From positions 248,001 to 312,000 of the forward strand of contig CATOTJ020000002.1 in assembly GCA_951813525.2 (NCBI GenBank): a stretch of DNA of 64,000 bases, in the 5' to 3' direction. Every line of letters begins with the position of its first letter. The stretch's first letter is position 1. The stretch is from Thermohalobaculum sp951813525. GTDB taxonomy: Bacteria > Pseudomonadota > Alphaproteobacteria > Rhodobacterales > Rhodobacteraceae. Under the pieces are notes generated by a model that saw nothing but the letters and a program-made list of their open reading frames with translations, was not told the DNA's origin and searched no databases. This document shows, one piece after another, positions 25,506 to 34,209 of the stretch. The position numbers and the translations under genes were made by a program.

Positions 25506-26066
25506 TCAGAGCCAGCGCCGGGTCCGGTCCAGAAAACTGGCATATTCGGCATCGAATTTGGCGAGCAGGTAAGCCTCCTCGCGCAGAACGACGCCGTAGT
25601 GCAGGAGTGCCGCCAGCGGGATCACTGTCGCCAAGCCCCAGTCCAGCGATGCGATAAGGGTAATGCCGAGATGGACCGAGATCAGCCCAAGATACATCGG
25701 ATTGCGGGTGAACCGGTAGGGGCCTTGGTCCACCACGACCAGCGACGGTTTGTGCGGCTCGACATTGGTGCCCGCTGCGCGGAACGCCAATATCCCGGTG
25801 ACGCCCAGCAATGCGCCCAGCGCCAGCAACGCGGCCCCGGCAACGCGGATTTCAACGCTGTAGTCTTCCGGCTCCAGATCAACCGGGATCAGATAGCCGA
25901 GCAGGATGGCCAGAACCAGAGCCGCGGCCAGGATCAAGGGCGGGAATGCAATGACGCCGGGCGTGTCGCCGGGTGTGTCGCCGGGTGTGTCGCCGGGCTG
26001 GGTGCCGCCGGTGTCTGGCCTGTCATCTGCCGATCTGCTGTCCGCCGTAGATTTGTCGTCAGTCAT
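25506..26066 (-). CDS. Isoprenylcysteine carboxyl methyltransferase-family membrane protein
   Basis: 186 aa. After a polar N terminus with GDTP repeats come four hydrophobic helices. GPYRFTRNPMYLGL is the hallmark motif of the ICMT/phospholipid N-methyltransferase-like family, and REEAYLLAKFDAEYASF is the C-terminal SAM-binding motif. It probably methylates a lipid or small thiol at the inner membrane. The substrate is unknown. Confidence 0.88.
   Translation of the reverse strand: MTDDKSTADSRSADDRPDTGGTQPGDTPGDTPGDTPGVIAFPPLILAAALVLAILLGYLIPVDLEPEDYSVEIRVAGAALLALGALLGVTGILAFRAAGTNVEPHKPSLVVVDQGPYRFTRNPMYLGLISVHLGITLIASLDWGLATVIPLAALLHYGVVLREEAYLLAKFDAEYASFLDRTRRWL
25959..25994. repeat. 12-bp tandem repeat encoding (GDTP)x3 on the minus strand
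   Basis: Three 12-bp units, GGGYGTGTCGCC, lie in frame within the N-terminal cytoplasmic tail of the ICMT-like gene. Two units are identical. Copy changes would keep the frame. Confidence 0.9.
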
Positions 26067-26145
26067 GGCCGGTCATCTTGCGGGACGAAAACGCGCGCCC
26101 GGCGCAGGCATTGCCGACGCCGAACGTCACACGGATCATCGCGGC

Positions 26146-26910
26146 TCAATCCTTGTAGTCCGGCTCCTGCCGGTCCAGCAGGGCCTTGATGCTGTCCAGA
26201 TGGCGATGCGCTTCGATGCCCATACTGTCCGCTTCGACGGCGACCTGGGCGGCGATCTCGTCTGACATCACCGCCATCTCGCGCCCGGTCCAGAGGGTCT
26301 TGATGTAGATCTCGCAGGCCCGCTCGAAATAGTACATCGTGTTGAACGTGTCGGCGACCGTCTCGCCGACCACCATGATGCCGTGATTGCCCATCACCAG
26401 CACCTTTTTGGAGGGATCCTTCAGCGCCCCGCAGGCGCGTTCGGCTTCCTCGTCCAGCGCAAGACCGCCATATTCGGTGTCATAGGCGATACGGCCGAAG
26501 AACAAGGCACAGTTCTGATCGAGCGGCGGCAGCACGGGGTCCTTCATACAGGCCAGCACCGTTGCGTGGATCGAGTGGATATGCATGGCGCAGCGCGCGT
26601 GCGGGCAGAGCCGATGCAGCGCGCCGTGCAGACCCCACGCCGTGGGATCGGGGGCGCCCGGGCGGTCCATCGTGGCCGGGTCGTTGGCATCCAGCAGCAA
26701 CAGGTCCGAGGCACGGATCAGGCTGAAATGCACCTGGTTCGGGTTCATCAGAAACTGGCTGCCGTCGTCATTCACGCTGAGCGAGAAATGGTTCGAGACG
26801 CCTTCGTGCATCCGTTCGCGCGCGGTCCAGCGAAAGCTGGCGGCCAGGTCGACACGTTCCTGCCAAAACGGCAAGTTGTCGTCTTTCGGGTGCAGATCTG
26901 TGATCGACAT
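26146..26910 (-). CDS. Class II aldolase/adducin-family protein
   Basis: 254 aa. Zinc ligands are expected in CAMHIHSIH (HxH) and in the MGNHGIMVVGET segment, and ANPVH-like MNPNQVHF is present. Members are fuculose-phosphate aldolase-like lyases or epimerases; this one is of the unassigned adducin-like type. I chose the start at 26910 (MSITDLHPKDD, with AAGGAG upstream); the open frame runs to 27969 antisense to the divergent gene. It is divergent from the M19 gene, with 240 bp between them for shared control. Confidence 0.88.
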   Translation of the reverse strand: MSITDLHPKDDNLPFWQERVDLAASFRWTARERMHEGVSNHFSLSVNDDGSQFLMNPNQVHFSLIRASDLLLLDANDPATMDRPGAPDPTAWGLHGALHRLCPHARCAMHIHSIHATVLACMKDPVLPPLDQNCALFFGRIAYDTEYGGLALDEEAERACGALKDPSKKVLVMGNHGIMVVGETVADTFNTMYYFERACEIYIKTLWTGREMAVMSDEIAAQVAVEADSMGIEAHRHLDSIKALLDRQEPDYKD

Positions 26911-27150
26911 CAGCTTTGCTCCTTCAATTGGGGTCGGCACGCTTTCCGTGTGGCACGTTTTCGGGCTGGTAGGCATCCTGCCCCGGAATGCGGGCGTCCT
27001 CAAGAGGGGGATCGCAGTGCGCTGATGAACCGGCGGCCCAGGCAGGGTAGTCGATCGCACGGCCCCGCCGCAGCGGAATTGCCCGGGCGGTCTTGACCGG
27101 GGCGATGCTTGGCGCTCTATGGTTCTGCGAGACTTCAGACCGGAGAGACC

Positions 27151-28110
27151 ATGCGCGCCCCCCGCATCGATGCCCTGCAATACTGCAACTGGTCGCCGGA
27201 GGTTTTTCGCCAGATGCGCCAGGGTGGTGTCGATGCCGTCCATGTCACCGTCGCCTATCACGAAGATTTCGCCCAGATGGTCGACCGGCTGAAGGAATGG
27301 GACCGGCGCTTTGCCGATCACCCCGATCTGATCCTGCCGGGCCGGACCGGCGTGGATGTGTTGAAGGCCCGGGCGACCGGACGCACGGCGATCTTTTTCG
27401 GAACGCAAAACCCGGCGCCCATCGGGGCCGATCTGGGGATGCTGGCAATCCTGTACCGATTGGGCATCCGGTTTATGCAACTGACCTATAACCTGCAGTC
27501 GCTGTGCGGTGCCGGGTGGCAGGAACCTGAAGACACCGGACTGACCCGGTTCGGGCGCCAGGTCGTTACCGAGATGAACCGATTGGGGATGATCGCCGAT
27601 CTGTCCCATGCCGGTGCGCGCACGACCCTGGAGGCGATCGAGGCATCGGACCGCCCGGTCGCGGTCACCCACGCCAATCCGCGCGACTGGCGCGCGACCG
27701 ACCGCAATGTCCCGGTCGAGGTGATGCAGGCTTTGGCCGAGACCGGCGGGATGCTGGGCTTTTCGCTTTACCCGCACCATTTGGCGGATGGTTCGGACTG
27801 TACGCTGGTGCAGTTCTGCGAAATGGCGGCGCGCGCCGCCGATGTGATGGGCGCCGACAGATTGGGCATCGGGTCGGATCTTTGCCAGGGTCAGCCGGAC
27901 AGCGTTGTTCAGTGGATGCGTGACGGCAACTGGACGTTTGCACGTTCGGAGGCGGTTTTTCCCGCGCACACTGACTGGTTTCGCGACAATCGCGATTGGG
28001 ACGGGATCGAGGCCGGTCTTTGCGATGCCGGGTTTTCGCGGGAAGAGGCCGCCGGGATCATGGGCGGCAACTGGGCGCGGTTCTGGGCAGAGGGGATGGA
28101 GCCGGGATGA
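27151..28110 (+). CDS. M19 (membrane/renal dipeptidase) family protein with altered metal site
   Basis: 319 aa. DLSHAG (H153) and VTHANP (H174) match the two metal-binding histidines of renal dipeptidase, and GIGSDLCQG supplies the later Asp. The N-terminal HxD pair is missing (RIDALQYCNW) and the bridging Glu position is FFGTQNPAP, with Gln instead of Glu. It belongs to a divergent M19 subgroup that, as I recall, also occurs beside dimethylglycine genes in pseudomonads. Activity may be changed or lost. GGAGAG precedes ATG 27151. It heads the four-gene coupled set that follows. Confidence 0.85.
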   Translation: MRAPRIDALQYCNWSPEVFRQMRQGGVDAVHVTVAYHEDFAQMVDRLKEWDRRFADHPDLILPGRTGVDVLKARATGRTAIFFGTQNPAPIGADLGMLAILYRLGIRFMQLTYNLQSLCGAGWQEPEDTGLTRFGRQVVTEMNRLGMIADLSHAGARTTLEAIEASDRPVAVTHANPRDWRATDRNVPVEVMQALAETGGMLGFSLYPHHLADGSDCTLVQFCEMAARAADVMGADRLGIGSDLCQGQPDSVVQWMRDGNWTFARSEAVFPAHTDWFRDNRDWDGIEAGLCDAGFSREEAAGIMGGNWARFWAEGMEPG

Positions 28111-28199
28111 GCGGTGCGACCCGATCTGCCATTAGCGTGAGTGCATGCGCGGCCAGTCTGTCATCTGCTGCCGGGAAATCGCGTGAGTTGAGGTTCTGA
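28107..28199 (+). CDS. Candidate 30-aa small ORF coupled to both neighbours
   Basis: The ATG overlaps the M19 stop (ATGA) and the TGA stop overlaps the next ATG (TGATG), so the frame fills the 88-bp gap exactly. GGAG stands 6 nt before the start. The product is Ser/Ala rich (SAISVSACAASLSSAAGKSR) with one Cys and ends RELRF. Both overlaps and the ribosome site argue for translation, either as a real peptide or as a coupling leader. No known family. Confidence 0.5.
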   Translation: MSGATRSAISVSACAASLSSAAGKSRELRF

Positions 28200-29869
28200 T
28201 GGACGGCATCCAACAAACGGGTCTGCGCCCGCCATCCGAGGTCATGCGGCTGGACCGGATGGGCTGTTTTCATGCGTCGCGCCTCAGCTTTCTGCGCGCG
28301 ATGCTGCGCCGATTGGCGCGCGATGGCTGGCAGGCCGACCGGCCGGTCTGGCAGATCGACGACCACGGCGTCGGCCACGCCGTCTACCGGGTGCGCGGAC
28401 CCGAGCGGAGCTATTCTCTGGTCGCCTTCGCCCACGAGTTGCCCGATCACATGCGGTCCGACCGGGTGATTGCCGAGGCCTGGGATTCGACCTTTGCCCT
28501 GTTCGACGGCGAGCCGGATGCAGCCGATATTGCCCGCCTGGAGAAGAACGTGCCGCTTCAGGAGGCGGGCCGTGTGACGGGGCGCGAACTGACGCTCAGC
28601 CGGGCCAACCGGTCGGTTCGGTTGTTCAAATCCGTGGTCGAGACGCTGGCGGCCGGCGGGCAACCCGATGCCGATGATCTGGCCGCCACCGGATATCTGA
28701 TGCGTACGACGGCGGTTTACGGGTCGGCAAAGTTCGGCCTTTGCGACCGCGAGGCGATCGCCGACCGCCCGGAATTGTCCGGGCCGTTCCGCGCCGAAAT
28801 GCTGACTGTGTGGTTGATCCGGGCGTTCACGGTCGATCTGGTCGATCATCTGGCGCGGGTGGCGGGCGGCGCGAATGCGGCCCGTCTGGCGCCCGATCTG
28901 CGCCGCCGCGTCGGGGTCGGCAATTCGACCGGGCTGGGCATGGCGCCCTACCTGATCAATCACCCGGCGCTGATCCACCGCTGGGTGCTGGCCCGGGAAA
29001 CCGCCTTGGCGCGGGTGCGGGCAGCGCCGGTTACCGATCGGGCGCTGGCAGGGTTTCGCGACGTTCTGGCGCGCGCCCGCCACCATGTTGCCGGGTGGCG
29101 CACCGATCATGCGAACCAGCAGGCCCGGATCGCCGGGCTTGGCCCGGACCTGGACGGTCTGATCGCCCATCTCGACATGCAGCCGCCCGCGGGCACCGAT
29201 GGCTGGGATCTGCTGTGGCGATGGGGGGCGGATACACTGGATCTGGAAGCGCAGGAAATGCTGTTGTCGCTGATGCTGGAGCCGCATGGCGATCTGGTCG
29301 ATGATCTGGCCGATCAGATGGCTGTCGACGAAGAGCAGGTCTTTGCCATCGATGGCGCGCAGCCGGTCGGCGCCCTGCGCCGCCAGATCGCCGCGCTTTA
29401 TGATTGGGCGCTGAGCTGCGATTGGCAGGCGCCCGAGGCGACGGCGCGGCTTTGGTATGTCTCGGAGGAAAAGCTTGAACCGCGCCTGGCGGAGCGGGCG
29501 AGCGAACCTCTGGGCGCCTATGAGCAACCCCTGGCGCCGGGGCGCGATATCGCTGCCCTGGACAAGGCCTTGGCGGCGTGGGCAGAGGAACAATCGATCG
29601 CCGGATTTCTGGACGACAACCCACGGCATCGTCATGCGGTCCGGCGCTGCCAGATGGCGGCCAAAAACGATTACGCGGAAATTCGCGACAACACGATTGC
29701 AGCGAAGATGCTGCCAATCGACCTATTACGCGCCAAGCTCAGCTTTTTCGGGGCAACCGGGTTCGATCCGCGGTCTGACCGGTGGGTGCGCATCACGTTG
29801 TTCCAAGGCGCCCCGTATCCGGACGAGCCGGCGGATTGGGCGGCGGACGACTGGATGTGGCGGACGTGA
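28199..29869 (+). CDS. Large protein of unknown function in a DUF3726 operon
   Basis: 556 aa, soluble, no signal or membrane helix seen. The N terminus has MGCFHASRLSFLRAMLRRLARDGW, and YGSAKFGLCDRE, GNSTGLGMAPYLINHP and CQMAAKNDYAEIRDN look like conserved family blocks, but I cannot assign a function. A GAGG lies 5 nt before the ATG. It is coupled at both ends, by the 30-aa ORF upstream and by a GTGA overlap with the DUF3726 gene downstream. A catalytic role is possible. Confidence 0.85.
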   Translation: MDGIQQTGLRPPSEVMRLDRMGCFHASRLSFLRAMLRRLARDGWQADRPVWQIDDHGVGHAVYRVRGPERSYSLVAFAHELPDHMRSDRVIAEAWDSTFALFDGEPDAADIARLEKNVPLQEAGRVTGRELTLSRANRSVRLFKSVVETLAAGGQPDADDLAATGYLMRTTAVYGSAKFGLCDREAIADRPELSGPFRAEMLTVWLIRAFTVDLVDHLARVAGGANAARLAPDLRRRVGVGNSTGLGMAPYLINHPALIHRWVLARETALARVRAAPVTDRALAGFRDVLARARHHVAGWRTDHANQQARIAGLGPDLDGLIAHLDMQPPAGTDGWDLLWRWGADTLDLEAQEMLLSLMLEPHGDLVDDLADQMAVDEEQVFAIDGAQPVGALRRQIAALYDWALSCDWQAPEATARLWYVSEEKLEPRLAERASEPLGAYEQPLAPGRDIAALDKALAAWAEEQSIAGFLDDNPRHRHAVRRCQMAAKNDYAEIRDNTIAAKMLPIDLLRAKLSFFGATGFDPRSDRWVRITLFQGAPYPDEPADWAADDWMWRT

Positions 29870-30408
29870 GCTGGTCCTTGGGCGAAATCTCGGCTTTGGC
29901 GATCAAGGCCGTGCGCGGCAGCGGCCTGCCCTGGGGGTTGGCGGAAGAAGCGGGCTGGGCGCTGCGCTGGCTGGGCCGGGCGGGCCAGCCGGGCCCGGCA
30001 GCCTTGGCGCGGGCGCTGCGGGCCGATGATCTTTCCGCGCTGCTTTTGGGCGTGCAGGCGGCAGACCGGGGCGGTATTGACGGCGATCTGGGCCCGGTGG
30101 GCGAGCCGTTATTGGCGGTTCCGTTTCTGACCCGGTGCGTGCCGCCGGGCGCTGCATGGTCGGTGGAGACGGATGGCGGCGCATTTCGGGTGTGGCAGAC
30201 GGGGTGCGATCCTGTGCCGGTCGGGCAGGTTTTGCGCAAAATCGGAGAAGGCCCGGCGCCCGATCCATTGCCGTCCCTGGGCAACCGTATTGCGGGTGAT
30301 GCCGCGGCCATCGCCGTCCTGACCCGGTTTGCGGCGCGCACCTATGCCCCGGCAACCGAAGCCTCGCGCCAGGCCGGGGCGGGCGCCGGGTTGACCGACA
30401 ATGATTGA
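29866..30408 (+). CDS. DUF3726 domain protein
   Basis: 180 aa. SLGEISALAIKAVRGSGLPWGLAEEAGWALRWL is the N-terminal DUF3726 pattern. The likely start is GTG 29866, overlapping the previous TGA (GTGA). The function of DUF3726 is unknown. Its strict coupling to the 556-aa protein suggests a complex or stoichiometric partnership. Confidence 0.78.
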   Translation: MSWSLGEISALAIKAVRGSGLPWGLAEEAGWALRWLGRAGQPGPAALARALRADDLSALLLGVQAADRGGIDGDLGPVGEPLLAVPFLTRCVPPGAAWSVETDGGAFRVWQTGCDPVPVGQVLRKIGEGPAPDPLPSLGNRIAGDAAAIAVLTRFAARTYAPATEASRQAGAGAGLTDND

Positions 30409-30586
30409 CGAAATGGCCAGTTGCGGCTGGGCGATGATCCCGGACTTTTGCGCGGTTCTAGGGTTGTTAACTCGCGTCAGATAGGACTCGAACTCAAGAG
30501 TAGCGTTTGTTGAGTCGGGTTTGTGTCGATGTGCCGGATCGAACAGTACAGTTGCGCGCACCGCGCGCGGGCCGAATAGGCCGGTG

Positions 30587-31030
30587 ATGGAACCCGCTCC
30601 AGCATCCCCCGTGATGACCCACCGGTTCTGTGGTGGGCGTGAGGCGATCGCCAAGATTGTCGACGATTTCCTGAGCAAAGAGCCGCAGGCCCCGTTCGGC
30701 CAGGCGCCGCTGACGCGCGAGCTTCTGGCCCTGGCGCTGAGTGAAGTTCTGTACACCGTGACCGATATCGCAGGGCCGCAGACCGATGCCGATGCGTCGT
30801 CGATCGAGCTTTGGATATCCGAGCATCTGCTGGCCATCACGGTCCGGTTCCGCGGTGCGCCGGTGCCGCGTTGGCTGTTGACCAACTGGGATCGCGGCTG
30901 CGATCCGGAGATCTTGGCGCCGCGCACGGAATATGGCTGGGGCTGGCTGCTGGTGCGAGAGGCTTTCGATGCCGTCTCGCTGGATTGGTCGCAAAGCGAG
31001 CAGGTGCTGATCCTTGAAAAAAGGTTGTAG
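30587..31030 (+). CDS. RsbW-like anti-sigma/HATPase protein with degenerate N box
   Basis: About 147 aa from ATG 30587; ATG 30614 (MTHRFCGG) is possible too. The pattern is LTRELLALALSEVLYTVTD followed by EYGWGWLLVREAFD, which is the order seen in RsbW/SpoIIAB-type HATPases (N box, then the GYGWFLI-like segment). The usual N-box asparagine is absent, so ATP binding is doubtful. It stops 3 nt before the hybrid kinase, so the two probably act together. Confidence 0.65.
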   Translation: MEPAPASPVMTHRFCGGREAIAKIVDDFLSKEPQAPFGQAPLTRELLALALSEVLYTVTDIAGPQTDADASSIELWISEHLLAITVRFRGAPVPRWLLTNWDRGCDPEILAPRTEYGWGWLLVREAFDAVSLDWSQSEQVLILEKRL

Positions 31031-31033
31031 GCG

Positions 31034-33253
31034 GTGGCGCTCTCGGACCAGGGATCCGGGACTGGTCAGGCGAAAGCGCCGCGCGGCGGGCCCGGGCAGG
31101 CAATAACTGACGGGTTTGCCATTCTGCCGGACATGGCCGCCGCCGCGTTGGTCGTCGATCCGGCGCGCAATTGTTGCAGGCAGGCCGGGAATGTCGCGGG
31201 TTTGTTGGACCTGGCGCCGGATTGGTCGGCAGCAGGGCGCGGCATCGATCAGATCGTTGCCGGCCTGGCCGGGCGCGGCGATTATGGACCGCGTTTTCAG
31301 GACGGACAGGTCTTGCGCCCCGGCTTTTTCCTGCAACCCGAATTTCAGCAGGCCTATCTCGAAACCCCGGCAGGCCGGATCATTGCCGCCAAGGTGACAG
31401 AGCGCGAGGTGGGCGGATGGGTCGTGACATTTACCGATCTGACCGAGTTGAAGCACGAGGTTCGGACGCTTTGGCAGGCCAAGCTCGATCTCGAGCAGGC
31501 AACGGCGCTGGCCCGCGCCGATGCGGAGGCGGCCGAGCAGGCGAACGCCGCGAAAACCGCCTTTCTGGCGACCATGACGCACGAGATCAGAACGCCGATG
31601 AGCGGGCTGATCGGTGTGGTCGATCTGCTGGCGGAAACGCCGCTGGATGCCGAACAGCGCGGGCAGCTTTCGACCCTGCAAAACACCGGCGAGGCGATGC
31701 TGTCCCTGGCCAACGATCTCCTTGATTTCTCGAAGATCGAAACGGGAAATCTTGATCTCGACCGGGCGCCGCTGGATCTTCTGGATCTGATCGAAGACGT
31801 GGCGGCGTTGTTTGCACCGCGTCTTGGCGGGCCGGAAGTCGAGTTGGCGATCGTTTGCGGACCAGCCGTTCCGACGCGAGTTCAGGGCGACGCGCTGCGG
31901 CTGCGGCAGATCCTGATGAACCTGATCGGGAACGCCGTGAAATTCACCCGCAAAGGGAAAATCGTTCTCTTCATCGACGGATCGGTGCGCGGCGGACAGG
32001 CGGCGTTGACGATCACCGTTCGCGATACGGGCATTGGCATCGCCGCTGCGGATCAGGCGCGGATCTTTGCTCAATATCAACAATCGCGGCATCCACAGTC
32101 ACCAAATCTGCAATTGCCGCCCGATCAGCCGTCTGACACCGGTCGCGCGGCCGCGGCGCAGGGAACCGGGCTGGGCCTGGCGATCGCCGAGCGGCTGGTC
32201 GATCTTATGGGCGGCACGATCGAGGTCGCGTCGCAACCCGGGCAGGGGTCGGTATTTACGGTTTCGATTTGCCTGGACCTTTGGGAGGAGCATGACCTGC
32301 CGCGTTCGCGCGCGCTCGCCGGAAAGCGGGTTCTTTGCATCGATCCGCTGGCCGAACACCGCACGACGCTGGCGGCGTGGCTGGGCCGGGCGGGCGCGGA
32401 AGTCACGTTCGCTGCGGGGCTTTCCGATGTCGCCCGCGATGAAAACCTGGCAGCGCGTCAAGCATCCGGCGGCGCCGACATTTTCTTGGTTAATGTCCGC
32501 GACCTGCGCGCGGGCGCCGATCAAATCGTGGCGCTGGCAAGGGACCATCCCGGCAAGGTCGTGCTTTCGGTTCATTGCGGGCACAATGCGACGCTGTCGG
32601 GTCTTCCCGGTATTCCGCGCCTGCGCCGTCCCTATCTGCCGCAGCGGCTGGCCGGGCAGCTTTTGGCGGCCCTGCAACTGGACCGGACCAAATCGTCGCC
32701 CGGGACCCGGGTGCCGCTTTTAACGGCCGATCCGTTCCTGCGTGTCCTGATCGCCGAAGACAATGGCACCAATCGAAAGGTGATGGCCAAGTTCCTGGAG
32801 GGCGAGCCGCTGGAGATTTGCTTTGTCGAAGATGGTCGCGCGGCGATTGCCGCGGTCGAAACCTTTACCCCGGAGTTGATCCTGATGGATCTATCGATGC
32901 CGGTTCTGGACGGCCTTTCGGCCTGCCGGATCATTCGCGGGGAACACGAAAAAACCGGCGATGGAACGGGCGCTGAACGCCTTCCGATCCTGGCATTGAC
33001 AGCCGCCGTCAGCGAGCAGGAGCGCGTCCTTTGCCAGGCCGCCGGCATGGACGAAATGCTGGCAAAGCCGATCTGGCGCGACGACTTGCTGGCGGCGATC
33101 GCCCGGCATGTGCCGCGCGCCGCGTTTCAGGCCGGTTCGGGCGACGCCGGGGCGGCAACTGCGGCGGAAACTGCGGGTTTATCCGGGGCTGGGCCTGAAG
33201 CCGGACCTGAAACCGGGCCGGAAGTCGGCTCCGCCGACCGATCGTTTGCCTGA
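31034..33253 (+). CDS. Hybrid sensor histidine kinase with pseudo-receiver and receiver domains
   Basis: 739 aa from GTG 31034. An N-terminal PAS-like region (to ~155) and short coiled coil precede HisKA: FLATMTHEIRTPMSG carries the phospho-His at about residue 182. The catalytic domain has NLIGNAVKFT (N box), DTGIGI (G1) and GTGLGLAI (G2). Then comes a receiver-like domain whose phospho-Asp is replaced (IFLVNVRDL), and a true receiver with DLSMPVLDG and LTAAVSEQE. No membrane helix is seen, so sensing is cytoplasmic. The C-terminal tail is Gly/Pro/Glu rich and overlaps the convergent sulfotransferase gene by 127 bp. Confidence 0.93.
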   Translation: MALSDQGSGTGQAKAPRGGPGQAITDGFAILPDMAAAALVVDPARNCCRQAGNVAGLLDLAPDWSAAGRGIDQIVAGLAGRGDYGPRFQDGQVLRPGFFLQPEFQQAYLETPAGRIIAAKVTEREVGGWVVTFTDLTELKHEVRTLWQAKLDLEQATALARADAEAAEQANAAKTAFLATMTHEIRTPMSGLIGVVDLLAETPLDAEQRGQLSTLQNTGEAMLSLANDLLDFSKIETGNLDLDRAPLDLLDLIEDVAALFAPRLGGPEVELAIVCGPAVPTRVQGDALRLRQILMNLIGNAVKFTRKGKIVLFIDGSVRGGQAALTITVRDTGIGIAAADQARIFAQYQQSRHPQSPNLQLPPDQPSDTGRAAAAQGTGLGLAIAERLVDLMGGTIEVASQPGQGSVFTVSICLDLWEEHDLPRSRALAGKRVLCIDPLAEHRTTLAAWLGRAGAEVTFAAGLSDVARDENLAARQASGGADIFLVNVRDLRAGADQIVALARDHPGKVVLSVHCGHNATLSGLPGIPRLRRPYLPQRLAGQLLAALQLDRTKSSPGTRVPLLTADPFLRVLIAEDNGTNRKVMAKFLEGEPLEICFVEDGRAAIAAVETFTPELILMDLSMPVLDGLSACRIIRGEHEKTGDGTGAERLPILALTAAVSEQERVLCQAAGMDEMLAKPIWRDDLLAAIARHVPRAAFQAGSGDAGAATAAETAGLSGAGPEAGPETGPEVGSADRSFA

Positions 33254-34209
33254 ACGCCCGACGCCCCGGACGGACGGCGGCCGATCACGGCGCGGTCATA
33301 GCCGAAATAGTCGATCCACACTGCCAACCGCTCTGTCAGCAGGGCCAGATCTTCGGGCAGATACCGGTTCGCCCAGCCATTCAACGTTGCGGGGTCGGCG
33401 CTGGCGAAAACCGATTGCGCGCCGTTTAGCGCCAACCAGTCCCCGATATCCGCGCCCGCGCGGTCCGGCATGGCCGCAACATCTTCGATTAAGAGGCACT
33501 TGAGGTCGCAATCCGTGATGTCTGCGGCCGCGATATGGTCGGACCAGGCGGCGCAATAGCTGGCCACCCACGCGCAACATTGTCCGAGATCATTGGGCCC
33601 CCAGGGCATCGATTTCAGAGATTGGGCAATGGACCGCGGGTCGCGCATAACATGTAAAAAGGCCGCTCCCGGCGCCAGGCGGCTGAGAAACGGCATCGAC
33701 AACAGCGCGTGCGGCGTCTTCTCCAAAAAGACCGTTGCCTGATCGGGCGTCGCCGACTGCGCGAGAGCCAGGTCTTGCAACGCAGCGACCAGCGTGCGGG
33801 CGGCGGCGTCGAAAGGTTCAGCGCCGACCGGGGCCGGGTGCCCGTTTGTCTTCAACTGCGCCATGAAACGGTCGAAGACCGCCAACCAATCTTCGCGCGG
33901 CAGCAGTTTTGACAACCCCTGCTGTCCGAATTGCCCATCGACCAGGCCTTGTATAAGCCGTTGGAATTGTTGCATTGCGACGGCGGCGCGGTTTGGGGAA
34001 TAGTGCTCTCCCAGACTGATCCACAGATCCAGAAGGCCGCTTTTTTCGGTGAAAAACTTCAGCTCGACGCTGGGAAACGAGGCGACCTGTGCCAGACCGG
34101 CCAGCCGGTCGGCGACAAAAGATGTGCCGCTACGCCCGGGGCCGCCGACAAAAAGCGTGCGCAGGGGCGCGATTGAACCCGGGGCCGGTTGTTCCGGTGC
34201 AGAGGTCAT
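33127..34209 (-). CDS. Sulfotransferase
   Basis: 360 aa. LFVGGPGRSGTSFVADRL at residues ~17-34 is the PAPS 5'-phosphosulfate loop, and FLHVMRDPRSIAQSLK is the 3'-phosphate-binding motif. It would sulfate a glycan or lipid from PAPS in the cytoplasm. The start at 34209 (MTSAPEQPAPG) overlaps the upstream glycosyltransferase stop (ATGA); the open frame continues to 34512 without homology. The C-terminal ~50 residues are low-complexity (SGPVSGPASGPAP) and overlap the kinase tail on the other strand. Confidence 0.9.
   Translation of the reverse strand: MTSAPEQPAPGSIAPLRTLFVGGPGRSGTSFVADRLAGLAQVASFPSVELKFFTEKSGLLDLWISLGEHYSPNRAAVAMQQFQRLIQGLVDGQFGQQGLSKLLPREDWLAVFDRFMAQLKTNGHPAPVGAEPFDAAARTLVAALQDLALAQSATPDQATVFLEKTPHALLSMPFLSRLAPGAAFLHVMRDPRSIAQSLKSMPWGPNDLGQCCAWVASYCAAWSDHIAAADITDCDLKCLLIEDVAAMPDRAGADIGDWLALNGAQSVFASADPATLNGWANRYLPEDLALLTERLAVWIDYFGYDRAVIGRRPSGASGVQANDRSAEPTSGPVSGPASGPAPDKPAVSAAVAAPASPEPA

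Noticed and set aside
28058..29635. Minus-strand frame of 525 codons
   Set aside because: Antisense to the 556-aa gene, whose start/stop coupling with its neighbours supports the plus strand.
30494..32092. Minus-strand frame of 532 codons
   Set aside because: Antisense to the RsbW-like gene and the histidine kinase catalytic core.
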